From: Haliotis asinina
Lineage: Eukaryota > Mollusca > Gastropoda > Lepetellida > Haliotidae
NCBI RefSeq assembly: GCF_037392515.1
Contig: NC_090295.1
Span: 19,484,001 to 19,548,000 of the forward strand
Direction: 5' to 3'
DNA: 64,000 nucleotides
The position numbers and the translations under genes were made by a program. Positions within the stretch are counted from its first letter, which is position 1, and the number at the start of each line of letters is the position of its first letter. The notes under the pieces are model-generated. The model searched no databases and was not told where the DNA came from. It saw only the letters and a list, made by a program, of their open reading frames with translations. This document shows, one piece after another, positions 1 through 11,700 of this stretch.

Positions 1-1404
1 AAATGAAATCAAACGAACTGTACTTCTGTCCGTCCACATCGAAATCGTCTATTATAGCGAGGAAAAAGCCAACACCATCCGTCTTTTTTATCATTTTCAA
101 TATTTTTGATCGTTCATACATTCATGCATTGTGACAACATATTGGGGGAGAGAGAGAGAGAGAGAGAAAGGGTGGTGGTGTGGGGGGAGGGGATTGGAAT
201 GTGTCAAGACGGTGACTTGGGCTTCCAATATCTAATCCATTTCCACATTAATATGGAAAAAAATTACGGACACAATTAAAATATGTACCCACGTATATAA
301 ATTAAAATGTATAAAACAAAAATATCATTCATGTCACATAGTACTATTACTGGATTAGGCTTTCCTCTGTTTCAACTGGAAGGCAGTGGTTTGGTTCGGA
401 ATATAAACAGGGACCCGTTTCAAGCTCAATTTCCCAGCTGCAATGTGATAAATACTTAAAGACCAAGCCCTCCTAAACTGACAAATACAGATTAAGATAT
501 ATTTAATTCCATATTGATAGGTGTTGGCTGGTTTGTTTGTTTTATTTCATTGATTTATTTACTTTTTTATTTATTTTTTTCGAATATATTTTTGCTGTAT
601 ATACGTCTTCGACGGCATCCAGAGAGATTATGCAATTCCTGGTGGGGTAACATGCTTGTAGCACAGGTTCTGTGCAAGGTGCGTTAGATTTGACTCCACT
701 CACTCACTCACTTATTCACGCTCTCTTCCACCAACCCACTCACACACACACTCACTCACTCTTCCACTCACCAACTTTCACCATCACCTGTGATGACGAT
801 CCAGCCACAACAATCTGAGGTGATGAACATACGGACGAACGGTCTTCACTGCAGCTCTCTACAAGGCTTGTGACTGACTAAAAACGGTGATATTCCCAGG
901 CCGGACGGAGGAAGCACTACCCTGATAGCCTTTGAACTATAGCTCTTTCCTTTAATCTCTTCTCTATTTTGTGCGCTCTGAGCATGCATAAACATGGATA
1001 TATGAGCGTTACAAGTATGCTATCATTATTATGATTACCGCCTACTCCAGTCGCAGCGATGAGAGGTGATGGACACATGGACAGTCGTGGCTGCAGTTCT
1101 ACAAGGGTTGTGACTGACTAAAAGGGTCATATTCCCAGGACGGACAGAGAAACCACTACCCTAATTACCGCCTACTCACATGTCAGAATGAATGTCAGAC
1201 CCAACAACCCAACACATGGATGTCTGATAACTTAACTACCTCTACTGGACTAGCATGTTGAAAAACCGTGCTCTGCCAAATACGATATGCATATGTCAAG
1301 TGCGTGCAACACATGCATGAAATATCCCAACTGCATGACGACCCAGAACCATCTGGGATCCAGGGTTATGTTGACTTGCAGTTTCTAGAATGAATACATA
1401 GGGC

Positions 1405-1510
1405 CGTTCTCAGAGATCCGGGTTAGAATTAGCCTTCTGCAATCCATGCTTGTAAGAAGCGACTAACGAGACAGGATGGTCAAGCTCACTGACTTGGTTG
1501 ACACGTCATC
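1405..1510 (+). repeat. Truncated SINE-like copy, family 2
   Basis: Matches the head of family 2 (CATGCTTGTAAGAAGCGACT, then CTGACTTGGTTGACAC). Only the head portion remains. Confidence 0.55.
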
Positions 1511-1639
1511 GTAGCAAAACAGCCTACATACATGATGCGGTTAGGTGAAATTGGGTTTGACGACGCACTTAAGAATATTTTGCACAGATGACGACGTGCA
1601 CTGGTGTGCGGCTGCTGGTACTACATGTAGCTCTCGAGC

Positions 1640-1872
1640 TGGTTTTACAGTGCTAGCTCCCTTAGATAGCATGCTGCAGTTAAGCAGTAATACCCCACTG
1701 AGACACATTGTACTGACTCCAAGCCGACCAGTCCTCGTTGAAGCCATTAATGCCGAGCGCCATGTTGAGACCAACAAGTGCCAAAGTATATTGTATGAAG
1801 CGACTGGGGGTCGAACCCCGACCTTCCGCTCTCCGGATGGACGCTGTATCCACTACACCACGGAAGTGGTCC
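1640..1872 (-). repeat. tRNA-like SINE of a third family
   Basis: On the minus strand there is an A-box-like TGGTGTAGTGG and a B-box GGTTCGACCCC, followed by a body complementary to TTAATGCCGAGCGCCATGTT. That body resembles a SINE common in molluscs. Acceptor-stem halves do not pair, so it is not a working tRNA gene. Confidence 0.5.
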
Positions 1873-2306
1873 TATAAACAAGGATGCTTGCACGTATGCA
1901 CGTTGCTGAATTGGTCAAATAATGATGCTATTTAGACGCTTGATCCAAAGACACTTCAGTGCATATACCAGTTCATGTAGAAACTTTTCCTAAGTGAATA
2001 CAACAACAATCGCAAAAATGCGCTTATAAAACGGGCAGCTGTTATAACCTTTTGACGAAAGACTTACTGCGTATTTATTGCCCGCATCTTCAAAACAATA
2101 AATGCAGTGGGCGATGGTTGAGATTATGCAACCAGAAAACATGAGCAGCGATCCACACCAATGATGCATGAGACTCCCATTGACCCTAACAGCTTGATGG
2201 CTCGTTTCATTCAATTATAGAGCACGAGGGGTCAGCTAGAATAATCACACATCCTTGTATGGATTCCCGGGAATGTCCTTGGTCACTCCCCACCTCAGGG
2301 TATATA

Positions 2307-2498
2307 TGTTACAGTCCGATTGTTAAATCAGTCATTTCGTGAAATGACTAAAACTTCCAAACGAACCCATCACATACAGATGACATGAAATTATGAAATG
2401 ACTGAAGTATATTGATAGTTGTTACACAAAATGACGTGAAATGTCTGACCCTCTTAGTCATTTCACGAAATGACCGACTTCACAGTCTGGCTGTAACA
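2307..2498. mobile_element. Small inverted-repeat element (MITE-like), 192 bases
   Basis: Ends are TGTTACAGTCCGA and its near reverse complement TCTGGCTGTAACA. Just inside each end is a hairpin of GTCATTTC and GAAATGAC with a two-base loop (GT on the left, AC on the right). No coding capacity. It lies inside the spacer of the larger inverted repeat, so it is probably a nested insertion. Confidence 0.6.
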
Positions 2499-3194
2499 CA
2501 TACACACCTTTAGGATCCCAGATGGTTCTGGGTCGTCATGCAGTTGGGATATTTCATACATGTGTTGCACTCACTCGCACTTTGACATATGCATATCGTA
2601 TTTGGCAGAGCACGGCTTTTCAACATGCTAGTCCAGTAGAGTTAAGTTATCATACATGCATATGTTGGGTTGTTGGGTCTGACATTCATTCTGACATGTG
2701 AGTAGGCGGTAATTAGGATACTGGTTTCTCTATCCGTCCTGGGAATATCACCATATCACCTCAGATCGTTGTGGCTGGATCATCACAGGTGATGTTGAAA
2801 GTCTGAGTTGGTGAGTGGTTCAGTTGGTAAAATGGCGAGTGAATGAGTGGATGGGTGAGTGAGTGAGTGAGCGAGCGAGTGAGTGAGCGGAAAGTGAGTG
2901 GGTGGGTGGAAGTGTGAGTGAGTAGATAGGGGAGTTTTTGATGGTAGAGTGTGTGTAACTTAATGAGTGACTTGAAGAGTGAGTGATTGGATGAGTGAGT
3001 GAGTGTCCGATGTCTGCCGTGTCTCATTTCATATGTGTGGAGCAATGGAGTTTCATCCAAACCCCGACCTTGATTAAAATACCTGAAATAGTCATCGGGT
3101 CAAAAAAAGGCTTTCCACGGAACTTCACTCAATTTCGGTCCTGCTCGAAGTTAGAATCGTTTATCTCCCTCAGATTTTCGTGCCCATAATTTGT

Positions 3195-3500
3195 ACTCTC
3201 CAGCAATGCAACCGTACTTTGATCGTACATTTAATGGCATACTTTGATCACACATATGATCGCAAACTTTGACCACATATTTAATTTCATATTTTGATCA
3301 TACATTTAATATGATTGTTTGATCATACACAAGTATGTAAATGTCATGAAGTAACCACACGTTTAATGGCATGTTTTGATCATACACTAAATCACATGCT
3401 TTGATCATACAATTAATCGCATTTTGATCAGCCATGTAATCGTGTACTTTTAACATACAATCAGTTTAATACTTTGATCATACATGAAATGACTTTAGAC
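3195..3500. repeat. Degenerate tandem repeat with TTTGATCATACA units
   Basis: About ten diverged units of roughly 27-35 bases, each containing a form of ACTTTGATCATACATTTAAT. Unit length and sequence vary, which suggests an old array. Confidence 0.6.
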
Positions 3501-3761
3501 TAGCATACTTCTTCTGAAGGTTCTAGTTACAATGTTTTACTCACTCACTGATTTACTCACTCATTAGTTTTTAGAGAGGCATTTAAGAAGTTGTACAGGT
3601 TATATTGATAATCAGCTTCTTTATTGCAATAAGTGCGACGAAGGTGCTTCCTTGATAACTGATAACGGTGTTTGTACGTACACCGACGTCGCAGTCATTG
3701 AAGTATTAAAGTTGACTATCCATAGAAATTGTTTTTTCTTTACTCACTCACTAGTATAACG

Positions 3762-4020
3762 GAGTGAGTGAGTTTAGTTTTACACCACACTCAGCAATAT
3801 TCCAGCTATATGGAGGCGGTCTGTAAATAATCGAGTCTGAACCAGACAATCCGGTGATCAACAGCATGAGCAATTAGGAACCAATGACAGGTATCAAGAA
3901 AGTCAGCGAGCCTGAGCATCCGATCGCGTTAGTCGCCTCATATGACAAGTATGGTCGCCTTTTGTGGCAAGCATGGGTTGCTGAAGACCTATTCTATCGC
4001 GGATCTTCACGGGTCCACTA
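3762..4020 (-). repeat. SINE-like element, family 2, near full length
   Basis: Reads on the + strand from GAGTGAGTTTAGTTTTACAC through GACCAGACAATCC-like sequence to TTCACGGGTC, the complement of a full family 2 copy. Confidence 0.7.
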
Positions 4021-4714
4021 GCATAAAGTGTAGCAGACTGGTGTAGAGTTGAACCCCCATTCGCCATTATTCCTGTACAATTATTCATGTACATGTTAGT
4101 AACGTAGTATGATAGTGAGTTTGAAAAACGATTTGATTTTCAATACACTTTTCGGCATGATATTGTTTAAGAGAAAGACAAATATCTAAGACGCATCTGA
4201 TTGATAATGTTTGGTGTTTTGTTGTAAAGACTTGAATGGGAGTGTTTATCCCTTGGGAATGTTTGTACTTGAAATTTGAAAGAAATGTTTCTGGAATGAT
4301 TAATTAGAATAACAAAAATTACGTCTTCAATGGGCATTTTAGAAGTTGAGCTGACGAAGAATTATGACAATATCATCACTTGCTTGATAACAGCATTAGG
4401 AGCTATGTCGAAACGGCGCCATTACAGAATATGTACAAAATTACAAAATTTGTATATCTAGGCAAAAGTCATAATTCTTCCACAAAGACATATCATGAAC
4501 AATTCCATCAGAGTATGATTCTCTCTCTCTCTCCCGGTTTTTAGGAACACATATGCACACACTGCCGCCACAATGTCTTCACTTACTGATCAACTTCCTT
4601 CGTTAAAGACCGAATTCATATGCAGAAAACGCGGAAGATATATTTCTTCTGAAGTAAAGGGTTCAATGCATGATTTGCATACCAAAAACTACACTTTGTA
4701 TTGATTGCTTGATG

Positions 4715-5075
4715 CTATCCTTGACAGATCCATACAAAGGAACTGTCTCGACAGATCATCACATGTACACTGTCCTCGGAATCCATTGCTAACTAATATT
4801 ATACCCAGATACGTCCATAAAAACGGACAACCTCGGCAACCATCACATATACATACTTCTGAATATACTATAACTGGAATCCTTGACACACTAACATATT
4901 CCCCGGACTCGGGAGTACAAAAACCTTGGCAGACCATCATATACACATACTTCTGAATACACTATCCTCAGAATCCTTCATAACAATAATACTATCTCTG
5001 GACGTGTCCATTGGACTGCCTCGATAGACCATCACATATAGTCACACCTACTAAAAACTCCCATCCACATTCCAT
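4715..5075. repeat. Diverged tandem repeat of roughly 110-base units
   Basis: Three or so imperfect units recur around ACCATCACATATACATACTT, TCTGAATACACTAT and GGAATCCTT. No coding function is evident. Confidence 0.5.
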
Positions 5076-5335
5076 CAGACACTATCCTTTAGACACTAAA
5101 GTACTGTATCCCTGCACATCTCTACACATGACTGAGTTCTCTCATCATCCGCTTCACTGATTCTTTACATGCACGATCCCCTGAGTTCTGCAACTTTACA
5201 CCTCTGAGGTGAGGATGTCGGTAATTCTGGCTGTTATTCAAGTACAGCCTCCATCAATAGAGTTGAATTATAAAGTACAAAAAATGAAACCTAAAGCAGA
5301 CTTAAAAACATCAACAATGTAGAAACGTTTATTTG

Positions 5336-5500
5336 TAATATCCCAGTTATATGTCGGCAGTCTGAAAATAATCAGACAATCCAGTGATCAACATCATGAG
5401 CATCGATGCACGCAACTGCTGTATTTTGACATGTCAGCGATTCTGACCACCCGGTCCAGTCATTCACTTCTTGTCACCCAGGATAGGCTGCTGCAGACCA
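5336..5500 (-). repeat. Degraded SINE-like copy, family 2
   Basis: Fragments such as CAATCCAGTGATCAACATCA and TGAGCATCGATGCACGCAA match family 2, with many changes. It lies just upstream of the six-cysteine gene promoter. Confidence 0.45.
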
Positions 5501-5684
5501 AGTGTGCTTTTATTACACAGTCAGTTAACTGTAACTCTATTGTATGACATAAGTAGGTTAGAGCGTAATTTTTCACGTTGTTGTAAACTATGTCGGTATC
5601 CGCCCTTGCGAATGCATAAACCATAATGTCAGTCACGACAGAGCTCTCCAATATAGGATTGACCTTTGTGGCGAAGAATTAGGG

Positions 5685-5690
5685 TATAAG
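5685..5690 (+). promoter_or_regulatory. TATA box of the six-cysteine gene
   Basis: TATAAG lies about 70 bases before the proposed ATG at 5758. That spacing would place transcription start near 5715 and give a 5' UTR of about 45 bases. It supports 5758-5797 as a true first coding exon, but no initiator element was confirmed. Confidence 0.4.
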
Positions 5691-5757
5691 CTGACGCAGG
5701 TCTTCACACAGCAGTGATTCAAGACCCTTGGTGCGCACGTTGGGAGCTTCAGGTACA

Positions 5758-5797
5758 ATGTTGTACAACTTCGTCTTTCTTGCACTGTCAGCACTGG
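5758..5797 (+). CDS. Exon 1: signal peptide
   Basis: Encodes MLYNFVFLALSAL plus one base, followed by a strong donor (G|GTGAGT), so it ends in phase 1. A short start, a hydrophobic core and a phase-1 exit are what a secreted protein with phase-1 domains needs. Joined to the exon at 10786 it gives Gly at the junction. The 5-kb gap to that exon leaves room for an unseen exon, or for this exon to belong to a different transcript. Confidence 0.5.
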
Positions 5798-8700
5798 GTG
5801 AGTCACAAATTGTTTCACAGCAATCAGCTAGTAGATCAACCTTGGATCAGTTTGTCTGTAAAATTGTCAAATTATGGCATCAAAACAGGACGTGTTTGTG
5901 CTTTTACACTGCGCTTACATACATTGTCAGAATTTAAAGTTTTATAGTTAAGAAGTCACTGTGTCTAACACCATTCTTCATTTCTTGTTTGGAGCCATTA
6001 TGCTACAGTTAAAAGGACAAGAAAACTCGAACAGTTTGCCTGTAAGTCTCCTTGATATTTCGAAAGACCTGAATATTGCACTTGTTATTTTTATAATTTG
6101 AAAAGTGAACTCTCTCAAATTAGTTACATTATCTTATTGAACTCTGTATTGATGATAAAATCAGTGGTATATGTGCCAGTTGTATCTTTTAGCAAGCAGA
6201 GCTTTACATGTTGACTTGACAATTACAGTTTGAACATTGAACTATCACATCGCAAGATCAAAGCACTGCGTTGATATATATTGACACAAAAACAGCGGAA
6301 AACAATCAGTAGAAATTGAATTATTTTCTTTGGATTGTCTGGTCTGGTTAAATCCATTTCAGGCTAGTACCATTTTGAAGTTACTATCCCTGGTGTACAG
6401 TCACCATCAAGTACGGAAAGTAATGTATTTTTCCTAGGACGCATTAAAACATTTTTTTTCTCTCACCGCGAAAGACTTCAGTCATTCTGATAAACAGTCC
6501 AAGTAAAGGTTTCTATTTTGGATACACTTATCATAAGTCGCCAGTTGAAATGAATGCATACATTAATATATGCAAGCAATTTCAACATAGATTAAAGTAT
6601 TTCACAATGGTTCATGCCGTTAACTGCGGTAATTTCAGCATATAATTGACCGCCGTATACGAGGTTCCATGAAAAAGGTTAACAGCAGGAAGTGTTATTT
6701 AACAGAAGCAATCACTTTCCCAATTGATATGACGGAAAGGTTGCATTCGTCATCCTAGATAAAGGAATTATGCTTATCAATATTATCATTCTTGACGAAT
6801 GCAGGTTATGCAAAATGGCCGCTGGCAAGTTGTTCTGGACTATATCTCAACAAATGGTTTAAGTCTGATTCAAAGACAGACGCGAACGCGTTGTTTCAGG
6901 TTCAGGTTCTTGTTCCAATATGCCCCCAGTATGGCATGTTAGCTACTTCCGGTACTTTGCGCACGCCAACTTTGGATATACTAGACGTGTCCCAGCTTAC
7001 TTCCGGCACCAGATTTCCTGTGACAAGCGTACGTTTAAGAACCAGTTCTGGCTCAAAACTGCGAGATCGCCAGAAATCAATTTACTAGACTGGACCCAGT
7101 GAACAGCCATGCTTGGCTGTTGACAGTCGTAAATAGCTAATTTGGGAAAAGTCAGATCGGATCTTCTGAGGATTGTCGGTTCTTTACTGACAACTGACAA
7201 CCATGAGACCATTCGATAACGTATGAAACGATGTTCGTCACTGGACGGACTAATTTCTCACGAATAGTATATCATCAAAGCAGTGGTCAGTGGTTTAGGG
7301 TGCACCCCAATTATGAAGCTACATATGCATACAATCAACACTCAACAAACAATAACAACAAAACATTTCCTAGGGCGATGGTATAGTCTAGTGGTTAAAG
7401 GATTCTCGTCACGCTGAAGACCTGGCTTCGATTCCGCACATGGATACAGTGAGTGAAACCAATTTCTGGAGTCCCCCGCCGTGATATTGCTTGAATATTG
7501 CTAAAAGCGGCGTAAAACTAACTTCATTCACTCATTGACTATTCCATCACGCGCCAACATGTTTGTTGATTTTTGTTGACATAGAGGTCTGTGAAAGGAG
7601 GAGTATAGCTATGATAAAGGAGTATCCTGTTCACTTGCATGATAAAGAGAATCGAGTTTCAGTCAGATAAATTTAAATCGATTTAAGACGATTTAGACGT
7701 CTTTCGGATATGGTTTAGAGCAATGATTTTGGAGCTCTCTTTGAGCGAAGATGGTCGTAAGTTAATGTTAGAGAGCTTCGAAAATCTGTAGCCTGAAATA
7801 TCACATGACATGGGTAAAAAACAGTTCCCAGAGACAAAAAATATGCATATGGAATTTATTAAAATTGCATTTTTTCGATTTACAGAAATCTAACTTGAAT
7901 AAATGAAGGTGTATACTTATATGTCACACTTACTATTTCATCTCTCCACATAGTGAGTGAGTATTACACTGCACTTAACAATATTCCTGCATATGGCGGT
8001 GGTCTGTAAATAATCGAGTCTGGACCAGACAATCTAATGATCAAAAACATGAGCATCGATCTACACAATTAGCCACATATTTACATTATAGCGTGTAACA
8101 CAAAGGAGTGTCTTCTGTTCCAGCCAGCGTGAGTCGTGGCCAAGAATGTATACGGAATGCCGCGATGGAGTTAGCGACGTGTAATGGAAGACTGAACAGA
8201 ATAGGAAGTGACGGAGCACGTAACGATGTCTGCAGGTGCGTGTGACCTAATCTTTGGGTGTAAGTTAGTGAGTGCAGTTTTTTAGACAGTTTATATACCA
8301 GGAATATCACAGAGCGGCGCCCGAAATTGGCTTCACACATAGTACCTATGTTTAGAATCGAACCCAAGCCTTCAGTGTGTCGAGCGATCGCTTTAACTAC
8401 TGGACTACCCAGCTGAGGAATGGATTGGGTCAAATAATACAATGCAGATCTGTGGCTAAGGCCCATCGGGGGGGGGGGGGGGGGGGGGGGGCTTGGAGGG
8501 ATGAGGAGGGATGGGGTTGTAACGTTCCGAACGTTGACCGTTGTATATATGGCTGGTTTATCAATCAATAACTTATGGATGTACTCACTTGGTAATGAAG
8601 GGTTCTGTAAATGCCACGTTCTACAATGTGAGAAACACAACGTTTCGGAGTATATCCTAAACTCCTTCATCGGGGTTCTCATAATAACGAAATCGCTGCC

Positions 8701-11700
8701 TATAAAAAGTCTGTTCCTTGTGTTTGTCGCATCTCGCATTACTTCTAGTTGCCATTCAAAGACCTCGTACAAACTCAATATCATGAGTTTTGAGTTTTGC
8801 CAACAAGATCTGCAAAAAAGAACCAAAAGAATATTTAATGATTCGTAAGACGTTTTGCGATTCCAGCTCAGTCATAAGCATTTTTTTATTATATATGACA
8901 ATCAAATAGTGTTGACACGATTTGTGTGCTAAAAGGTTGTCTTCTCACAGAACGACATCTCAAACGACATCACACCGCAATTAAAAACGACAAAAACACT
9001 CATGGACATTTTTTTCGACAAAACACAGTCAAATGATTCCTCAATAAACAATCACGGTCTTCTCTGAAAGAAAAACATGGACTGCTCATGACGTCATCTT
9101 ATCTATTTTATCCCTAGCCCCATGTACATAGTTCATCAACTCGTCGCCATTATCCCGTACACCTCTGTACACAATCCACGGACTCCCTTGTACGTAATCA
9201 ATGGGGTTCTGTGTACATAATCCGTGGGATTCTGTGTACATAATCCCTGGGATCCTGTGTACATGATCCTTGGACTCCGCTGAAATTATCCAAATATCCA
9301 TATGTGCACAGTCCATGGGATCACCTGTACTTAATCCTTTGACTCCTCTGTAATGATCCATGGACCCGTCTACATATAATCCATTCACTCCTTCTTCGGT
9401 GTTTTCATGCCATAAAAATATATTCTTTTAAACGCAGTCCAGAAACAATGTATCAATTTAACTTATTGTTTGTCTGTTTACAGGGAGGGCAGGAGGGCGA
9501 TTATCTGTATGCAAAGGGTTTTGGAAAACTGTCCACCGTTGAAGGTACATATGACTGGGCAGATGGTGATGATTCAGAATAGCCTCAACCAAAAATGTAA
9601 GTATATTAAGAATCAATATGATCTCTAAAAGGTTTCTTTTACTTACATTGTATTGAAAACATACCCCAATACCCCAATGTTTGCATTTCAAGACACCGAG
9701 GCTCTTATCACCAAGCGGTCATTCATACCTGCATGATAGTCTCCGAAACATGCAGGAACATCAGTTAACGTAAGCTATCCAGTTTCGACATGTTGCAACA
9801 ACACATAGTCAACGAGTTGTACTAATAATATAGATCGCAACGATTGCTTTAGTGCATCTTTTAACTCGCATATAACTGTTATCATGCTAAATTCTCACAC
9901 GAGCCATGGCAACATGGATTCATCAGGTCTATTACTGAGACCGTAACCATGCATCGGACCATCGATGGATTACAATAGTTGTGTCTCCAGTAGCAATTAA
10001 TCGATGGCAGATACGAAAAGCTATCGATATATCGATATCCCACCCCACATTTTGTCCTGAAAGTTTGTTATATGATCCGTGAAAACGAGTGAAAATGAAT
10101 GTTCACCCCATTCCCCCCTTTTTCAAAAGTGTGCACTTCTTCTTCCTCCTTTCCTCAAATAGGTCCAGGCAGATAGTTTAGGAACTGACTTCCGTTCAAT
10201 ACAGGATGTTTGAGCTCAGACTTGCCGCTTCATTGACTTTATGTTTTAACTGTTGACTTGATCTGGGTTTCAAGTTTCTTGTCAGTAATTAAAAGAGACT
10301 GAAACTACTTCAGCTTCTTTTTATTTCATATGAACTGTACAATCCATTTGGGTCGTGAGTTTAAATGAGACAATTTATGGAGAAAAAACCCATTGCAACA
10401 GTTGATCGCAATAGATTATCGTTGTCGCAAAAAAAAGTTGTTTCCCTTCGATATTCGATCACAGCTCCTGCGTACCACCAAGATCCTTGTCATTGATCGT
10501 TCCCCTCTAGGTATACTACCCGCATCAAAGACTTCAATATCCTTTCACATATTTACATCCATACAGGCAAACATAATCGTCAGATTCTGGAAAGTGATTG
10601 ACTGTCAAAAGATTTATGAAAATGATCACTGTCAGGACGCGCATTCCTTTCTGTGACAGGAGCCCTCGAGCAATACCATGTTATTCAGGACCAGCCCAGA
10701 ACCAATTTCCTTTTCCAATTCTGTATTTAAGGCATTAAATCTCGTTATTGTGTGATGGCAAATTTAATGCGTCGATTTTATTTAGGTCCAGATGTGCCAA
10801 CTGAAGCTCCTGAAACAGAAGTTCCTGAAACAGAAGTTCCTGAAACAGATGTTCCTGAAACAGATGTTCCTGAAACAGAAGCTCCTGAAACAGATGTTCC
10901 GGAAACAGAAGCTCCTGAAACAGATGTTCCTGAAACAGTAGCTTCTGAAACAGATACTCTGGCAACGGATCCTGCTCCGCGTTCACGATGTTCCCCTGAT
11001 GATGTCAATAGAATAGCAAGATGTGCTAGCAGACTGCAGAGATTTGTGGGAAGATCGAATATAAAATGCCAGTAAATATCTCGTAGTGATCCAGAAAAGC
11101 CATGCCTTTGGATCCATATGTTTCACAGTGAACTGAGTGAATATGTCAAATATCCCAACACCTGACAATATCAGGTGGCTTTGTTACATGTGCACTCTCT
11201 ATCTACATCTGCCTTTGTCTCCCTGTTTCAGTACCGACTGAGTAAAATATACCTCACATATCCCAGCACCTGACGATAGCAGACATTAGTGTCATGGCTA
11301 CATCCATGACCATATCTTGTCTTTATGTTCCCTCTGTGTACACAGCGTATTGTAAAAATATTCTGTCGAATGTTTATTGTTTACAGCAAAGTTAGAAGAA
11401 CGCTGAATTGTCTGAGCAAAACGTTGCAACGATGTCCTCATATGCTCGACGATAGGCACGATCACATCGGGACATTACGACGATACCTATTGCAAGTCTG
11501 TAAGTCTGTGAAAGGACAGAACGGTGTGTGAGTGGAATGAATAGTCTTTTTCTGAAGCGAATGATCTGTAAGTGGTGAGAATGGCCTGTAGATCATTTGT
11601 GATCTGTGCAAAAGATTCGGTCGACGTACCGATATGTCAGTCAGAACAGGCAAGTATAGTTACGGAAATCACAAAATGTGATACAATAAGGAGCTGTATG

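Larger units (their letters stand above)
690..2960. repeat. Large inverted repeat (foldback-like), about 2.3 kb overall
   Basis: The stretch near 1130-1373 reappears as its reverse complement near 2505-2760, with long near-identical runs on either side of an ATATGCATATC-like core. Similarity continues outward through a CCAGCCACAAC segment into CACTCA-rich ends. The left arm carries an extra internal duplication at about 830-1125. Two SINE fragments and a small inverted-repeat element sit in the spacer. Class is unknown; no transposase frame is visible. Confidence 0.6.

Noticed and set aside
1795-1872. Minus-strand tRNA gene
   Set aside because: A and B boxes are present, but the acceptor stem does not pair and the sequence continues into a SINE body.
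9484-9544. Possible exon between TTTACAG and GTACAT
   Set aside because: Length is not a multiple of three and a stop appears in the phase needed for the six-cysteine gene.
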